64,000 bases of DNA from Zoogloea sp. 1C4 (lineage in GTDB: Bacteria > Pseudomonadota > Gammaproteobacteria > Burkholderiales > Rhodocyclaceae), in NCBI RefSeq assembly GCF_009469605.1, contig NZ_SSXU01000005.1, positions 79,857 through 143,856 on the forward strand. The letters are read 5' to 3'. The notes under the pieces are model-generated. The model did not search any database. It saw nothing but the letters and a program-made list of their open reading frames with translations, and was not told where the DNA came from. Numbering within the stretch: the stretch's first letter is position 1; each line of letters opens with the position of its first letter. Positions 56,430 through 64,000 of the stretch are shown piece by piece. A program made the position numbers and the translations under genes.

Positions 56430-57413
56430 ATGGACATCAATCAAGCCGTTGCCGAACTCGTCCAGCGCGAAGGCGGTGTCTGCATCTTCGACAAAATTGC
56501 CTTCCCGCTTCCCTACAACACCGATGCTGTCGCCTGCAAGTTCGGCCTGGGGGCGGAACTATATATGTCACCTTGCGATCAGCTTTTGCTACGCCAGCGC
56601 GCGCTGGAGTTCATGGTGGATTACTGGAAAATGTTTCCAGACAAAGTGGATCGTTTCCTGGCCCGAGGGACGAAACGCGCGGTCAAGTTCTCTGGCGACC
56701 CGCGTGCCCGTATCCAAGCCGACATCGATCTGCCACCGCACAATGGCTATGGTGCAGCGCTGATGGGCATGGTGGACATTGGCATGAAGATTGACAGCGT
56801 TGATCCGTACCGAGCCGATGTTATGGTCTGTCGTGCGGAAGAACACGAACTTTCCTGCGTCAACGCCCATTTCCAGATATGTAACAACCAAGGGGTGCCG
56901 AATTTTGACGTGCTACTAGCTGCCACTTTGCGCTGGTGCGCCATCTGCCAGCCAGTACATGGCAGCGCCGGGTTTGTCTTCATATTCGAGAGCAAACAGG
57001 AAAGCGAATACGCCCAGCAACTGTTCAAGCGCTTTCCTGGGTTTGATTTCCAAGGGTGCGTGGATTTCTCTATGGAGGCGCAGTCAGTTCACAACCGCAT
57101 CAAATGCGTGAACTGGCTGACCGTGCTGAGCGACGCGCTGGTTGGGGAACTGGGCGGACGCGACAAGATGCGCGCGGCGCTGGAGCCGGTGTGCAAGCTG
57201 CACGCCTACCCGGGCGGGGTGGTAATCCAGGCTGGGGCCTGTCCGCAGATCGGCGACACCGGGAGTGACGACGTTCCCGAAGCCTATAGGTTGGTGGCGC
57301 GTTATACGAAATCAATTCGATTCGAGGGCTACGACCACGATGGGCTGTTCCGCGTGCCGCAGGGGCTGGACGATAGAGAAGAGGCATTAGCCTGGATTCG
57401 ACGGTTTGACTGA
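56430..57413 (+). CDS. DUF3396 type VI immunity protein
   Basis: 327 residues, no signal peptide, cytoplasmic as expected for protection against a nuclease. DUF3396 features: LRQRALEFMVDYWKMFPDKVDRF, LRWCAICQPVHGSAGFVFIFE, IKCVNWLTVLSDALVGELGG and CPQIGDTGSDDVPEAYRLVARYTKSIRFEGYD near the end. Family members are immunity proteins of PAAR-linked effectors. The 37-base gap and position directly after the effector support the pairing. Its first 36 codons recur in the remnant downstream. Confidence 0.82.
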   Translation: MDINQAVAELVQREGGVCIFDKIAFPLPYNTDAVACKFGLGAELYMSPCDQLLLRQRALEFMVDYWKMFPDKVDRFLARGTKRAVKFSGDPRARIQADIDLPPHNGYGAALMGMVDIGMKIDSVDPYRADVMVCRAEEHELSCVNAHFQICNNQGVPNFDVLLAATLRWCAICQPVHGSAGFVFIFESKQESEYAQQLFKRFPGFDFQGCVDFSMEAQSVHNRIKCVNWLTVLSDALVGELGGRDKMRAALEPVCKLHAYPGGVVIQAGACPQIGDTGSDDVPEAYRLVARYTKSIRFEGYDHDGLFRVPQGLDDREEALAWIRRFD

Positions 57414-57423
57414 GTCGAGTCTC

Positions 57424-57750
57424 ATGGACATTAATCAAACCGTTGCCGAACTCGTCCAGCACGAAGGCGGTATCTGCATCTTCGACAAAATTGCCTTCCC
57501 GCTTCCCTGCAACACCAATGCTGTCGCCTGCATGATCAAGGGCGCCGTCAGCGTCTTCGCCGATGGTGGTAACCGCATCGCCAACTTTGGTAGCCAGTTT
57601 GCCGAGCGCGTGGTCGACGAAGGCAGGTCGATGGGTGGGATCGTCTCGGGCATCCACCTGGGCGGCACCGACTGGATCACCCACTCCGTCGACGTGTTCT
57701 TCGAAGGCAAGCCCGCCTGCCGGCTCACTGACAAGCTGTTCATGAACAGG
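57424..57750 (+). pseudogene. Chimeric remnant: immunity gene start fused to PAAR segment
   Basis: Ten bases after the immunity gene, codons 1-36 (MDINQTVAELVQHEGGICIF onward) repeat the DUF3396 gene start at 56430 with a few changes. At about 57533 the sequence switches to a copy of the effector's DUF4150 domain: 57535-57747 aligns without gaps to 55457-55669 (IKGAVSVFADGG through RLTDKLFMN). The frame then runs into non-homologous DNA over the end of dctR. It looks like the scar of recombination between tandem effector/immunity cassettes. Confidence 0.85.
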
Positions 57751-57814
57751 CAGGGGCGCAAGTCATCGTCGCCCCGTCGGGGGTGCGCCCCAGCTTTGTC
57801 TTGCCCCGCCGAGC

Positions 57815-58429
57815 TCAGTCCCGCGGCGAGAGCAGTTGGGCCAGCTCGACCGCCGAGCGCACGCCCATTTTTTCGAACACCCGGGAGCGGTGCACTTCGA
57901 CGGTACGCATCGAGATGTTCAGCTCGTCGGCGATCACTTTGTTGAACTTGCCGGCCAGCACCAGTTGCATCACTTCGTGCTCCCGCGGGGTGAGCTGGGC
58001 GAGGCGGGTGGCGACGGTGGCCTGGGTTTCCTGGTTGGCCTGATGGCGGGCGTTGGTGGCCAGCGCGCGGATCACCACGTCCACCAGCGCGTTGTCGTCC
58101 ACCGGCTTTTCGAGGAAGTCGAAGGCGCCTTTCTTGAGGGCGCCCACCGCCATGGGCACATCGCCGTGGCCGGTGAGGAAGATCACCGGCAGGGTGTTGC
58201 CGCGCTCCAGCAGGGCGTCGAAGCATTCGAGGCCGCTCATCTCGCGCATCCGGATGTCGAGCACGATGCAGCCCTGCCAGTCGGGCTGCCAGGCGGCCAG
58301 GAAGTCTTCGGCCGAGGCCCAGGCGCGGGCGGCCACGTTGCGGGTGCGGAACAGCCAGCTGAGGGCGTCGCGGATGGCTTCGTCGTCGTCGACGATGTGG
58401 GTGAGGGGAGTGGTGGCGGGATTGCTCAT
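57815..58429 (-). CDS. dctR: C4-dicarboxylate response regulator DctR (FixJ-type)
   Basis: 204 residues. Receiver with VDDDEAIRDAL, phospho-acceptor in IVLDIRMREMSGLE and lysine in FLEKPVDD, then a LuxR-type helix-turn-helix (LTPREHEVMQLVLAGKFNKV, ISMRTVEVHRSRVFEKMG). FixJ/DctR type, which activates dctPQM on dicarboxylates. Overlaps dctS by four bases. The accessory island ends some 65 bases beyond its stop. Confidence 0.9.
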   Translation of the reverse strand: MSNPATTPLTHIVDDDEAIRDALSWLFRTRNVAARAWASAEDFLAAWQPDWQGCIVLDIRMREMSGLECFDALLERGNTLPVIFLTGHGDVPMAVGALKKGAFDFLEKPVDDNALVDVVIRALATNARHQANQETQATVATRLAQLTPREHEVMQLVLAGKFNKVIADELNISMRTVEVHRSRVFEKMGVRSAVELAQLLSPRD

Positions 58430-60399
58430 TGGGTATGCACCGGGAGCGAGAAGTTGAAAATCGTACCACCGCCCGGATGGGCCTCGAAGGTGAGGCGGCC
58501 GCGGTGCAGCTCGGCGATGGAACGGCAGATGTTGAGGCCCATGCCCATGCCTTCTTCCTTGGTGGTGAAGAACGGGGCGAAGAGCTTTTCGGCCACGTCG
58601 GGCGGAATGCCCTTGCCCCGGTCGGCCACGCTGAAGATCAGCATGCCGTCGGCCTCGCGGGTGGTGAGCTGGACGTGGCGCGCAGGGCGGGGGGTGTCGG
58701 CCATCGCGTCCATGCCGTTGCGGATCAGATTGACGGCTACCTGCTCGATCATCACCGGATCGGCCAGCACGTCGGGGAGGTGTTCGTCGAGATCCACGTC
58801 GATGTCCACGCCGCGGCGGATGGCGTCGGGCTCAACCAGGCCGACGGCCTCACGGATGATGGCGTTGAGATCGGCGGGTTCGAGCTTGGGTTCGCTGCGC
58901 CGCACGAAGGCATGCACCCGGCGGATGATCTGGCCGGCGCGCTGGGCCTGCTTGCCGATCTTCTGGAGGATGCCGGTGAGCTCGCCTTCGGAGAGCGCGC
59001 CGTGCTCGATCATGTTGAGGCAGCCGGTGTTGTAGCTGGAGATGGCGGCCAGGGGCTGGTTGAGCTCGTGGGCGAGGGTCGAGGCCATCTCGCCCATCGT
59101 GACCAGCCGGGCGGTGGCCTGCAGGCGTTCCTGCTGCTGGCGGGCGAGTTCCTGGGTGCGTTTCTGCTCGGTGACATCCACCATCGAGCCCATCCAGCCG
59201 ATCTGGCGGCCGTCGGCGTCGATCAGCGGGGCCTCGATGAGCAGCGCGTCGAAGCGTTCGCCGCTCCTGCGCATCAGGCGGATCTCGACGCCCTGGGGCG
59301 GGGCGTTGCCGCCGAGGATCATCTGATGGACTTCGTAGGTGCGTTCGAGGCTCTCGGGCGCCCAGTAGGGCATTGGCGGCATCAGGCCGACGAGCTCATC
59401 GGCGCTCCATCCGACCATCCGGCAGAAGGCCGGGTTCACGTAGGTGATGCGGCCCTGCAGATCGCGGGCGCGCATGCCGGTGTTGAGGGAATCTTCCATC
59501 GCCTTGCGGAAGGCGTGCTCGCTGCGCAGGGCCTGCTCGGCGGCCTGCCGGCGGACCATGTGGCGCCGCAGCTGCCACAGGCTCCAGACAATGGCCGCGG
59601 CGAGCACGCCCAGCGAGCCCATCAGCAGCAGCGAGATCCAGCGCACCTCCGACTTGTAGGCGGTGATCTGCAGATCGAGCCCGTGGCCTGGCGGCTCGAA
59701 GGGAATCTCGTAGGCGAGGCCCGAGAGCGGCGAGACCTTCGACTTGGCTGCAATCTCGGTGCCCAGGTTGTTCACCACCGCCACCCGGTAGCGCTCGGAG
59801 AACCACCAGGGCACCTGATGGGCCAGGATTTCATTGACCGAATACACGCCGACGACCGTGCCCAGGTGGTGTCCGCCCTCGAAGATCGGCACATGGACCT
59901 CAAAGTGGCTCTGGTTGCCGATCACCGCGTAGGCGTCGCTGTAGGTGGGCCGGCCGAGGGAGCGGGAGAGGCGGAAGGCGGCGTCCGACGGAAAGCTGCC
60001 GGCAGCTTCGCCCACCAGGTGGCTGTCGGTGTAGGGCGGCTCGGCGTCCTTCACCTTGCCGTCGGGGCCGAGCCACAGGATGCGGATCATCCCGCTTTCC
60101 GGGTCGAGGGCGCGCTTGATGCGGGCCTCGGTGGCCGCGCCGCGGCTGTTTGCGCCGAGCAGTTCCGGCCCGAGCTGGGTGAGCTGGGCGTTGTTGCGCT
60201 CGAACTGGAAGGAGAGGTTCTGCTCCATCCACAGCACGTCGTTGATGAGCGTGGCGCGCTGCTCCTCGGCGTCCTGGCGGTGGGTGAGCCACAGCAGCGC
60301 GGCCATGGTGGCGATGAACAGCACCACGGCGGCGTAGGGGAGGCTCCAGTACACGCGGGGCGGGGCGGAAGGCGGGGTCGGCAAGGGGTTGGCGATCAT
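58426..60399 (-). CDS. dctS: C4-dicarboxylate sensor kinase DctS
   Basis: 657 residues from MIANPLPTPPSAPP; an earlier in-frame ATG at 60447 is an alternative and neither has a strong binding site. Membrane helices at about 18-38 and 255-280 flank a large periplasmic dicarboxylate-sensing domain. A PAS domain (about 305-430) precedes the kinase core with its histidine in STLAHELNQPLAAISSYNTGC, and an ATPase with MGLNICRSIAELHRG. This DctS-like layout, divergence from dctPQM and coupling to dctR define the system. Confidence 0.88.
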   Translation of the reverse strand: MIANPLPTPPSAPPRVYWSLPYAAVVLFIATMAALLWLTHRQDAEEQRATLINDVLWMEQNLSFQFERNNAQLTQLGPELLGANSRGAATEARIKRALDPESGMIRILWLGPDGKVKDAEPPYTDSHLVGEAAGSFPSDAAFRLSRSLGRPTYSDAYAVIGNQSHFEVHVPIFEGGHHLGTVVGVYSVNEILAHQVPWWFSERYRVAVVNNLGTEIAAKSKVSPLSGLAYEIPFEPPGHGLDLQITAYKSEVRWISLLLMGSLGVLAAAIVWSLWQLRRHMVRRQAAEQALRSEHAFRKAMEDSLNTGMRARDLQGRITYVNPAFCRMVGWSADELVGLMPPMPYWAPESLERTYEVHQMILGGNAPPQGVEIRLMRRSGERFDALLIEAPLIDADGRQIGWMGSMVDVTEQKRTQELARQQQERLQATARLVTMGEMASTLAHELNQPLAAISSYNTGCLNMIEHGALSEGELTGILQKIGKQAQRAGQIIRRVHAFVRRSEPKLEPADLNAIIREAVGLVEPDAIRRGVDIDVDLDEHLPDVLADPVMIEQVAVNLIRNGMDAMADTPRPARHVQLTTREADGMLIFSVADRGKGIPPDVAEKLFAPFFTTKEEGMGMGLNICRSIAELHRGRLTFEAHPGGGTIFNFSLPVHTQ

Positions 60400-60452
60400 G
60401 GTGTTGGCGCAGGCTGCGTTATGACCTTTTGGAGTGGCTCCGGGCATTCGAA

Positions 60453-60476
60453 TTTTCCACACTGCGGTTATCCACA
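60453..60476. promoter_or_regulatory. Pair of DnaA-box-like sequences
   Basis: TTATCCACA (60468-60476) is a perfect DnaA box and TTTTCCACA (60453-60461) a one-mismatch copy, same orientation, 15 bases apart. They lie in the dctS-dctP divergent spacer, within the minus-strand leader of dctS. Confidence 0.45.
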
Positions 60477-60493
60477 ATTGAGGGGGGAGCGCG

Positions 60494-60516
60494 CCATGTC
60501 GAAACTCGCGACATGG
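60494..60516. promoter_or_regulatory. Inverted repeat, candidate DctR operator
   Basis: CCATGTCG (60494-60501) and CGACATGG (60509-60516), perfect 8-bp arms with a 7-base spacer, centred about 65 bases upstream of the dctP start codon and on the side facing dctP. The position suits an activator site for the LuxR-type DctR. Confidence 0.55.
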
Positions 60517-60569
60517 TTTGCCATAACGGCAGCTTGTTCGAGATTAAATAAATTTTATTGGAGACAATC

Positions 60570-61583
60570 ATGAAGCGTCGCACCGCAATTTTCAGTCTCG
60601 CCGCCCTGGGCCTTGCCACTTTCTCCGGCATGGCCGCCGCCCAGGCCCCGATCGTCATCAAGTTCAGCCACGTGGTGGCTGCCGACACCCCGAAGGGCAA
60701 GGCCTCGGAATTCTTCAAGAAGCGCGCCGAGGAGCTCACCAAGGGCAAGGTGAAGGTTGAGGTCTTCGCCAACAGCGCACTTTACAAGGACAAGGAAGAA
60801 CTCGAAGCCCTGCAGCTGGGCGCCGTGCAGATGCTGGCGCCGTCGCTCGCCAAGTTTGGCCCGCTGGGCGTGAAGGAGTTCGAGGCCTTCGACCTGCCCT
60901 ACATCTTCGACGATTACACCGAACTGCACCGGATCACCCAGGGCCCGGTGGGTGCCAGCATCCTGAAGAAGCTCGAGCCCAAGGGCATCGTCGGTCTGGC
61001 TTTCTGGGACAACGGCTTCAAGTCGTTCTCGGCCAACACCCCGATCCGCACCCCGGCCGACCTGAAGGGCAAGAAGCTGCGCATCCAGTCGTCCAAGGTG
61101 CTTGAAGAGGAAATCCGTGCCGTTGGCGGCCTGCCCCAGGTGATGGCCTTCTCCGAGGTGTACCAGGCCCTGCAGACCGGCGTCGTGGATGGCACCGAGA
61201 ATCCCCACTCCAACATGTACACCCAGAAGATGCACGAGGTGCAGAAGCACCTGACCGTGACCGACCACGGCTATCTGGGTTACGCAGTGATCGCCAACAA
61301 GAAGTTCTGGGACGGCCTGCCGGCCGATGTCCGCGGTCAGCTTGAACAGGCCATGAAGGAATCTACCGCCTACGCCAACAAGATCGCCCAGGAAGAGAAC
61401 GACAAGTCCCTGGAGGCGATCAAGAAGAGCGGCAAGACCCAGGTCTATGTGCCGACCAAGGAAGAGAAGCTCGCCTTCAAGAAGGCGCTGGTACCCGTCC
61501 ATCAGAAGATGGAAGGCCGGATCGGCAAGGATCTGATCCAGTCGATCTACAAGGAAACCGGCTTCGATCCCGCGAAGCTGTAA
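60570..61583 (+). CDS. dctP: TRAP transporter solute-binding protein DctP
   Basis: 337 residues from MKRRTAIFSLAALGLATFSG, signal peptide cut after AAA-Q. Periplasmic binding protein of the DctP type: IKFSHVVAADTPKGKASEFFKKRAEEL, VEVFANSALYKDKEELEALQLGAVQM, the arginine of the ligand salt bridge in LRIQSSKV, and GVVDGTENPHSNMYTQKMHEVQKH. Ligands are probably C4-dicarboxylates such as succinate, malate and fumarate. GGAGAC precedes the start. Confidence 0.95.
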   Translation: MKRRTAIFSLAALGLATFSGMAAAQAPIVIKFSHVVAADTPKGKASEFFKKRAEELTKGKVKVEVFANSALYKDKEELEALQLGAVQMLAPSLAKFGPLGVKEFEAFDLPYIFDDYTELHRITQGPVGASILKKLEPKGIVGLAFWDNGFKSFSANTPIRTPADLKGKKLRIQSSKVLEEEIRAVGGLPQVMAFSEVYQALQTGVVDGTENPHSNMYTQKMHEVQKHLTVTDHGYLGYAVIANKKFWDGLPADVRGQLEQAMKESTAYANKIAQEENDKSLEAIKKSGKTQVYVPTKEEKLAFKKALVPVHQKMEGRIGKDLIQSIYKETGFDPAKL

Positions 61584-61591
61584 TGTCAGGT

Positions 61592-61624
61592 AGCCCCGGG
61601 CCGGGCGTGTTCCTGCCCGGGGCT
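61592..61624 (+). terminator. Hairpin between dctP and dctQ
   Basis: AGCCCCGGG (61592-61600) pairs with CCCGGGGCT (61616-61624), followed by TTCCCCTTTCC. It should cause partial termination, giving more binding protein than membrane subunits, as is common in TRAP operons. Confidence 0.7.
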
Positions 61625-61662
61625 TTCCCCTTTCCCGCTGCGTTCTTCAGCGAGGTCAAATC

Positions 61663-62352
61663 ATGAAGATTCTCGATCGCCTCGAGGAGTGGATCATCAC
61701 GCTCCTCATGGGGGGAGCGACTGCGATCATCTTTCTCGCGGTCGTTCACCGATATCTGGCCGGTCTCAGCATTCCCGGCCTTCAGGACTGGCTCCTGTCC
61801 CTCAATGTGAGCTGGACCCAGGAGCTGTGCATCATCATGTTCGTGTGGATGGCCAAGTTCGGCGCCGCCTATGGCGTGCGGACCGGCATCCACGTGGGCG
61901 TCGATGTGCTCATCAACCGCCTGTCCGACAGCAACCGGAGCAAGTTCATCCTCTTCGGGCTGATGGCCGGCGCACTGTTTACCGCGGTGGTGGCTACGCT
62001 TGGCGCCCACTTCGTGTGGGAGAACGGCGCCCACTACGCCTTCCTCAGCCTGACCGGCGCCGAGTTTGGCGATGTGCCGGAAGGCCCCACCACGCCCGAT
62101 CTGGAGTGGCCCACCTGGATCGTCTATAGCGCGATCCCCCTGGGTTCCAGCCTGATGTGCTTCCGCTTCCTGCAGGTGGCCTGGAACTTCGTGCGTACCG
62201 GCGAGCTGCCGCACCACGATCATGGTCATGTGGATGGTCTGGAAGACGAAGTGCTGCCGGTGGATGTGGATGTCTACGGCATGGACGACAACCTGCACAT
62301 GCACGATCTCAAGCATCGTCAGGTCGGTGACAAGAAGGGAGGCCAGCAATGA
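61663..62352 (+). CDS. dctQ: TRAP transporter small permease DctQ
   Basis: 229 residues, four membrane segments (about 12-32, 52-68, 98-122, 150-172) with SLNVSWTQELCIIMFVWMAKFGAAYGVRTGIHVGVDVL as family signature. An unusually long, histidine- and aspartate-rich C-terminal tail (HHDHGHVDGLEDEVLPVDVDVYGMDDNLHMHDLKH) could bind a metal. Overlaps dctM by four bases. Confidence 0.93.
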   Translation: MKILDRLEEWIITLLMGGATAIIFLAVVHRYLAGLSIPGLQDWLLSLNVSWTQELCIIMFVWMAKFGAAYGVRTGIHVGVDVLINRLSDSNRSKFILFGLMAGALFTAVVATLGAHFVWENGAHYAFLSLTGAEFGDVPEGPTTPDLEWPTWIVYSAIPLGSSLMCFRFLQVAWNFVRTGELPHHDHGHVDGLEDEVLPVDVDVYGMDDNLHMHDLKHRQVGDKKGGQQ

Positions 62353-63632
62353 ACGCCGCAATCATCTTTGGCATCCTGGCCGTCCTGATGCTGACCGGGA
62401 TGCCCATCTCGATCTCCCTCGGCCTCACGGTGCTCACCTTCCTGTTCACGATGACCGAGGTGCCGCTCGAATCGGTGGCGCTCAAGCTATTTACCGGCAT
62501 CGAGAAGTTCGAGATCATGGCGATCCCGTTCTTCATCCTGGCGGGCAACTTCCTCACTCACGGGGGTGTGGCCAAACGGATGATCAACTTCGCCACGGCG
62601 ATGGTTGGCCACTGGTATGGGGGTCTGGGCCTCGCCGGCGTGGTGGCCTGTGCGCTGTTCGCGGCGGTGTCCGGTTCGTCGCCGGCGACGGTGGTGGCGA
62701 TCGGTTCGATCCTGCTGCCGGCGATGGTGCGGGCGGGCTTTCCGAACCGCTTCGGCGCCGGGATCATCACCACGGCCGGGGCGCTGGGCATCCTGATCCC
62801 GCCGTCCATCGTGATGGTGATGTACTCGGTGGCCACCAACACCTCGGTCGGCGCGCTGTTCATGGCCGGCGTGGTGCCGGGCCTGGCCCTGGCGGCAACC
62901 CTGGGCGGTGTGACCTGGTATCGGGCCCGCAAGTTCGACTACCCGCGTCAGCCCAAGGCGAGCTTCGCCGAGCGGATGAAGGCCTTCCGGGATTCGGTGT
63001 GGGGGCTGCTGCTGATCGTGGTGGTGATGGGCGGGATCTACACCGGCATCTTCACGCCCACCGAGGCGGCGGCGATGAGCGCCATGTACGCCTTCATCGT
63101 GGCGGTGTTCGTCTACAAGGACATGCCGCTCTCCGACGTGCCGAAGGTGCTGCTCAACTCGGCCAACATGTCGGCGATGCTGCTCTACATCATCACCAAC
63201 GCGGTGCTGTTCTCCTTCATCATGACCAACGAGAACATCCCGCAGGCGCTGGCCGACTGGATGCTCGGCAACGGGCTGGGGGTGATCGCCTTCCTGCTGG
63301 CGGTGAACGTGCTGCTGCTCTTGGCCGGCAACTTCATGGAGCCGTCGTCCATCGTGCTGATCTTCGCCCCGATCCTGTTCCCCGTGGCGATGAAGCTGGG
63401 CATCGACCCGGTGCACTTCGGCATCATCATGGTGGTGAACATGGAAGTCGGCATGTGCCATCCGCCGGTGGGCCTCAACCTGTACGTGGCCTCGGGCATC
63501 ACCAAGATGGGCATCACCGAACTCACCGTCGCGGTGTGGCCGTGGCTGCTGTCGATGCTGATCTTTCTGGGTCTCGTCACCTACTGGCCGGGCCTGTCCC
63601 TGTGGTTCCCGCGGATGCTGGGCATGATGTGA
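62349..63632 (+). CDS. dctM: TRAP transporter large permease DctM
   Basis: 427 residues with about twelve membrane segments. DctM blocks: FFILAGNFLTHGGVAKRMINFATAMVG, LFAAVSGSSPATVVAIGSILLPAM, GALGILIPPSIVMVMYSVATNTSVGALFMAGVVPG, IFTPTEAAAMSAMYAF and MVVNMEVGMCHPPVGLNLYVASGI. Sodium-driven dicarboxylate channel subunit. ATGA overlap with dctQ. Confidence 0.96.
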   Translation: MNAAIIFGILAVLMLTGMPISISLGLTVLTFLFTMTEVPLESVALKLFTGIEKFEIMAIPFFILAGNFLTHGGVAKRMINFATAMVGHWYGGLGLAGVVACALFAAVSGSSPATVVAIGSILLPAMVRAGFPNRFGAGIITTAGALGILIPPSIVMVMYSVATNTSVGALFMAGVVPGLALAATLGGVTWYRARKFDYPRQPKASFAERMKAFRDSVWGLLLIVVVMGGIYTGIFTPTEAAAMSAMYAFIVAVFVYKDMPLSDVPKVLLNSANMSAMLLYIITNAVLFSFIMTNENIPQALADWMLGNGLGVIAFLLAVNVLLLLAGNFMEPSSIVLIFAPILFPVAMKLGIDPVHFGIIMVVNMEVGMCHPPVGLNLYVASGITKMGITELTVAVWPWLLSMLIFLGLVTYWPGLSLWFPRMLGMM

Positions 63633-63666
63633 TGCACTGCCGGGCAAGCTGATCCGTAACCGAAAT

Positions 63667-63682
63667 GCACCCTGCGGGGTGC
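63667..63682 (+). terminator. dctM terminator
   Basis: GCACCC/GGGTGC stem with TGCG loop, followed by GTTTCCTTTT, 35 bases past dctM. Confidence 0.75.
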
Positions 63683-63797
63683 GTTTCCTTTTGGCGGGGG
63701 AGGGCGCCGGGTTTGGTCGGGCCGGCCAGTTGTGATAAAAGGGCGTGTTTTCCGTGGCCTGCCCGGGCCACGTGTGTTCCGCTCTGCGAGGCCCTCG

Positions 63798-64000
63798 TTG
63801 TCCCAGCCTTCTTCCCCGTCGTCGCCGTCCCAAGTGCCCACCCGCGAGCACGACTGCTACCACTGCGGTCTGCCGATTCCCGATGATGTCGATCTCGCCG
63901 TCGATATCGAAGGCACCCCCCACCACATGTGCTGCACGGGCTGCCAGGCAGTGGCCCAGTCCATCGTCAGCAGCGGCCTGATCGACTACTACCGGCGCCG
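63798..64000 (+). CDS. ccoI: Cation-transporting P-type ATPase (CcoI/FixI-like), N-terminal fragment
   Basis: A frame opening with TTG at 63798 (MSQPSSPSSPSQVPTREHDC) runs off the window. The sequence CYHCGLPIPDDVDLAVDIEG then CCTGCQAVAQSIVSSGLIDYYRR is the cysteine-rich N-terminus of copper-loading P1B ATPases of the CcoI/FixI type, which supply copper to cbb3 cytochrome oxidase. The start codon is tentative. The overlapping frame at 63745 is a shadow. If right, cco genes should follow outside. Confidence 0.8.
   Translation, partial: MSQPSSPSSPSQVPTREHDCYHCGLPIPDDVDLAVDIEGTPHHMCCTGCQAVAQSIVSSGLIDYYRR

Noticed and set aside
57751-57945. C-terminal part of the chimeric frame
   Set aside because: Runs over the opposite-strand dctR end with no homology to effector or immunity proteins; meaningless read-through.
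63745-63981. 78-codon frame before the copper ATPase
   Set aside because: Shifted frame over the cysteine-rich ATPase start at 63798; no domain of its own.

Overview
The window reads as chromosomal DNA of a high-GC betaproteobacterium, most likely of the Rhodocyclales (Azospira/Dechloromonas/Thauera type). This is inferred from gene content and protein style, not from a marker gene: a NarX/NarL nitrate-sensing pair beside a Crp/Fnr-type regulator, a cytochrome-oxidase copper ATPase start, an arsenic resistance operon with ArsD/ArsA/Acr3, many c-di-GMP signalling proteins, and C4-dicarboxylate TRAP uptake under DctS/DctR. No rRNA, tRNA or CRISPR array was seen.

Layout. 1-5.9 kb: the 3' end of kdpD, kdpE, kup (potassium homeostasis), then a PAS-GAF hybrid sensor kinase. 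5.9-13 kb: tail-specific protease prc (minus strand), divergent from a receiver-PAS-PAS-GGDEF-EAL protein and a kinase with a fused periplasmic binding domain. 13-17.7 kb: narL-narX (minus), divergent from a Crp/Fnr regulator and a Tat-exported dienelactone hydrolase-like protein. 17.7-25.2 kb: a four-gene minus-strand operon, transcribed TonB receptor, YfiR-like protein, hybrid kinase with Hpt, then receiver-GGDEF-EAL. It can carry a signal from the outer membrane to c-di-GMP. 25.3-27.9 kb: HAD phosphatase, hda and purM.

28-36.3 kb is partly accessory. A solitary DUF262/DUF1524 (GmrSD-like) gene appears to have been inserted into the purM terminator. It is followed by an Xre/RES toxin-antitoxin pair and an ars operon (arsR, arsC, arsD, arsA, second arsC, acr3). 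36.3-50.2 kb is core metabolism and envelope: sodB, xseA, exbB-exbD-lpxK-trm112-like-kdsB, adk, a PPi-type phosphofructokinase, ggt, a PEBP protein, murJ, accA and tilS.

50.2-57.8 kb is a second accessory island: a 21-bp tandem repeat array on the end of tilS, a frameshifted hypothetical gene and a transposase remnant. After these comes an orphan type VI secretion cargo cassette: a HEAT-type protein, a DUF6484-like fragment, DUF2169, a thiolase-like gene broken by a stop codon, a DUF4150 PAAR-like effector with a putative VRR-NUC nuclease tail, and a DUF3396 immunity protein. It ends in a chimeric remnant joining the start of an immunity gene to part of a PAAR domain, which is direct evidence of cassette shuffling.

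57.8-64 kb: dctR-dctS (minus), divergent from dctP-dctQ-dctM, then the start of a ccoI/fixI-type copper ATPase that runs off the window. The most novel items are the effector/immunity island with its chimera, the terminator-targeted DUF262 insertion, the TonB-to-c-di-GMP operon, and several clean inverted repeats in divergent promoter regions.
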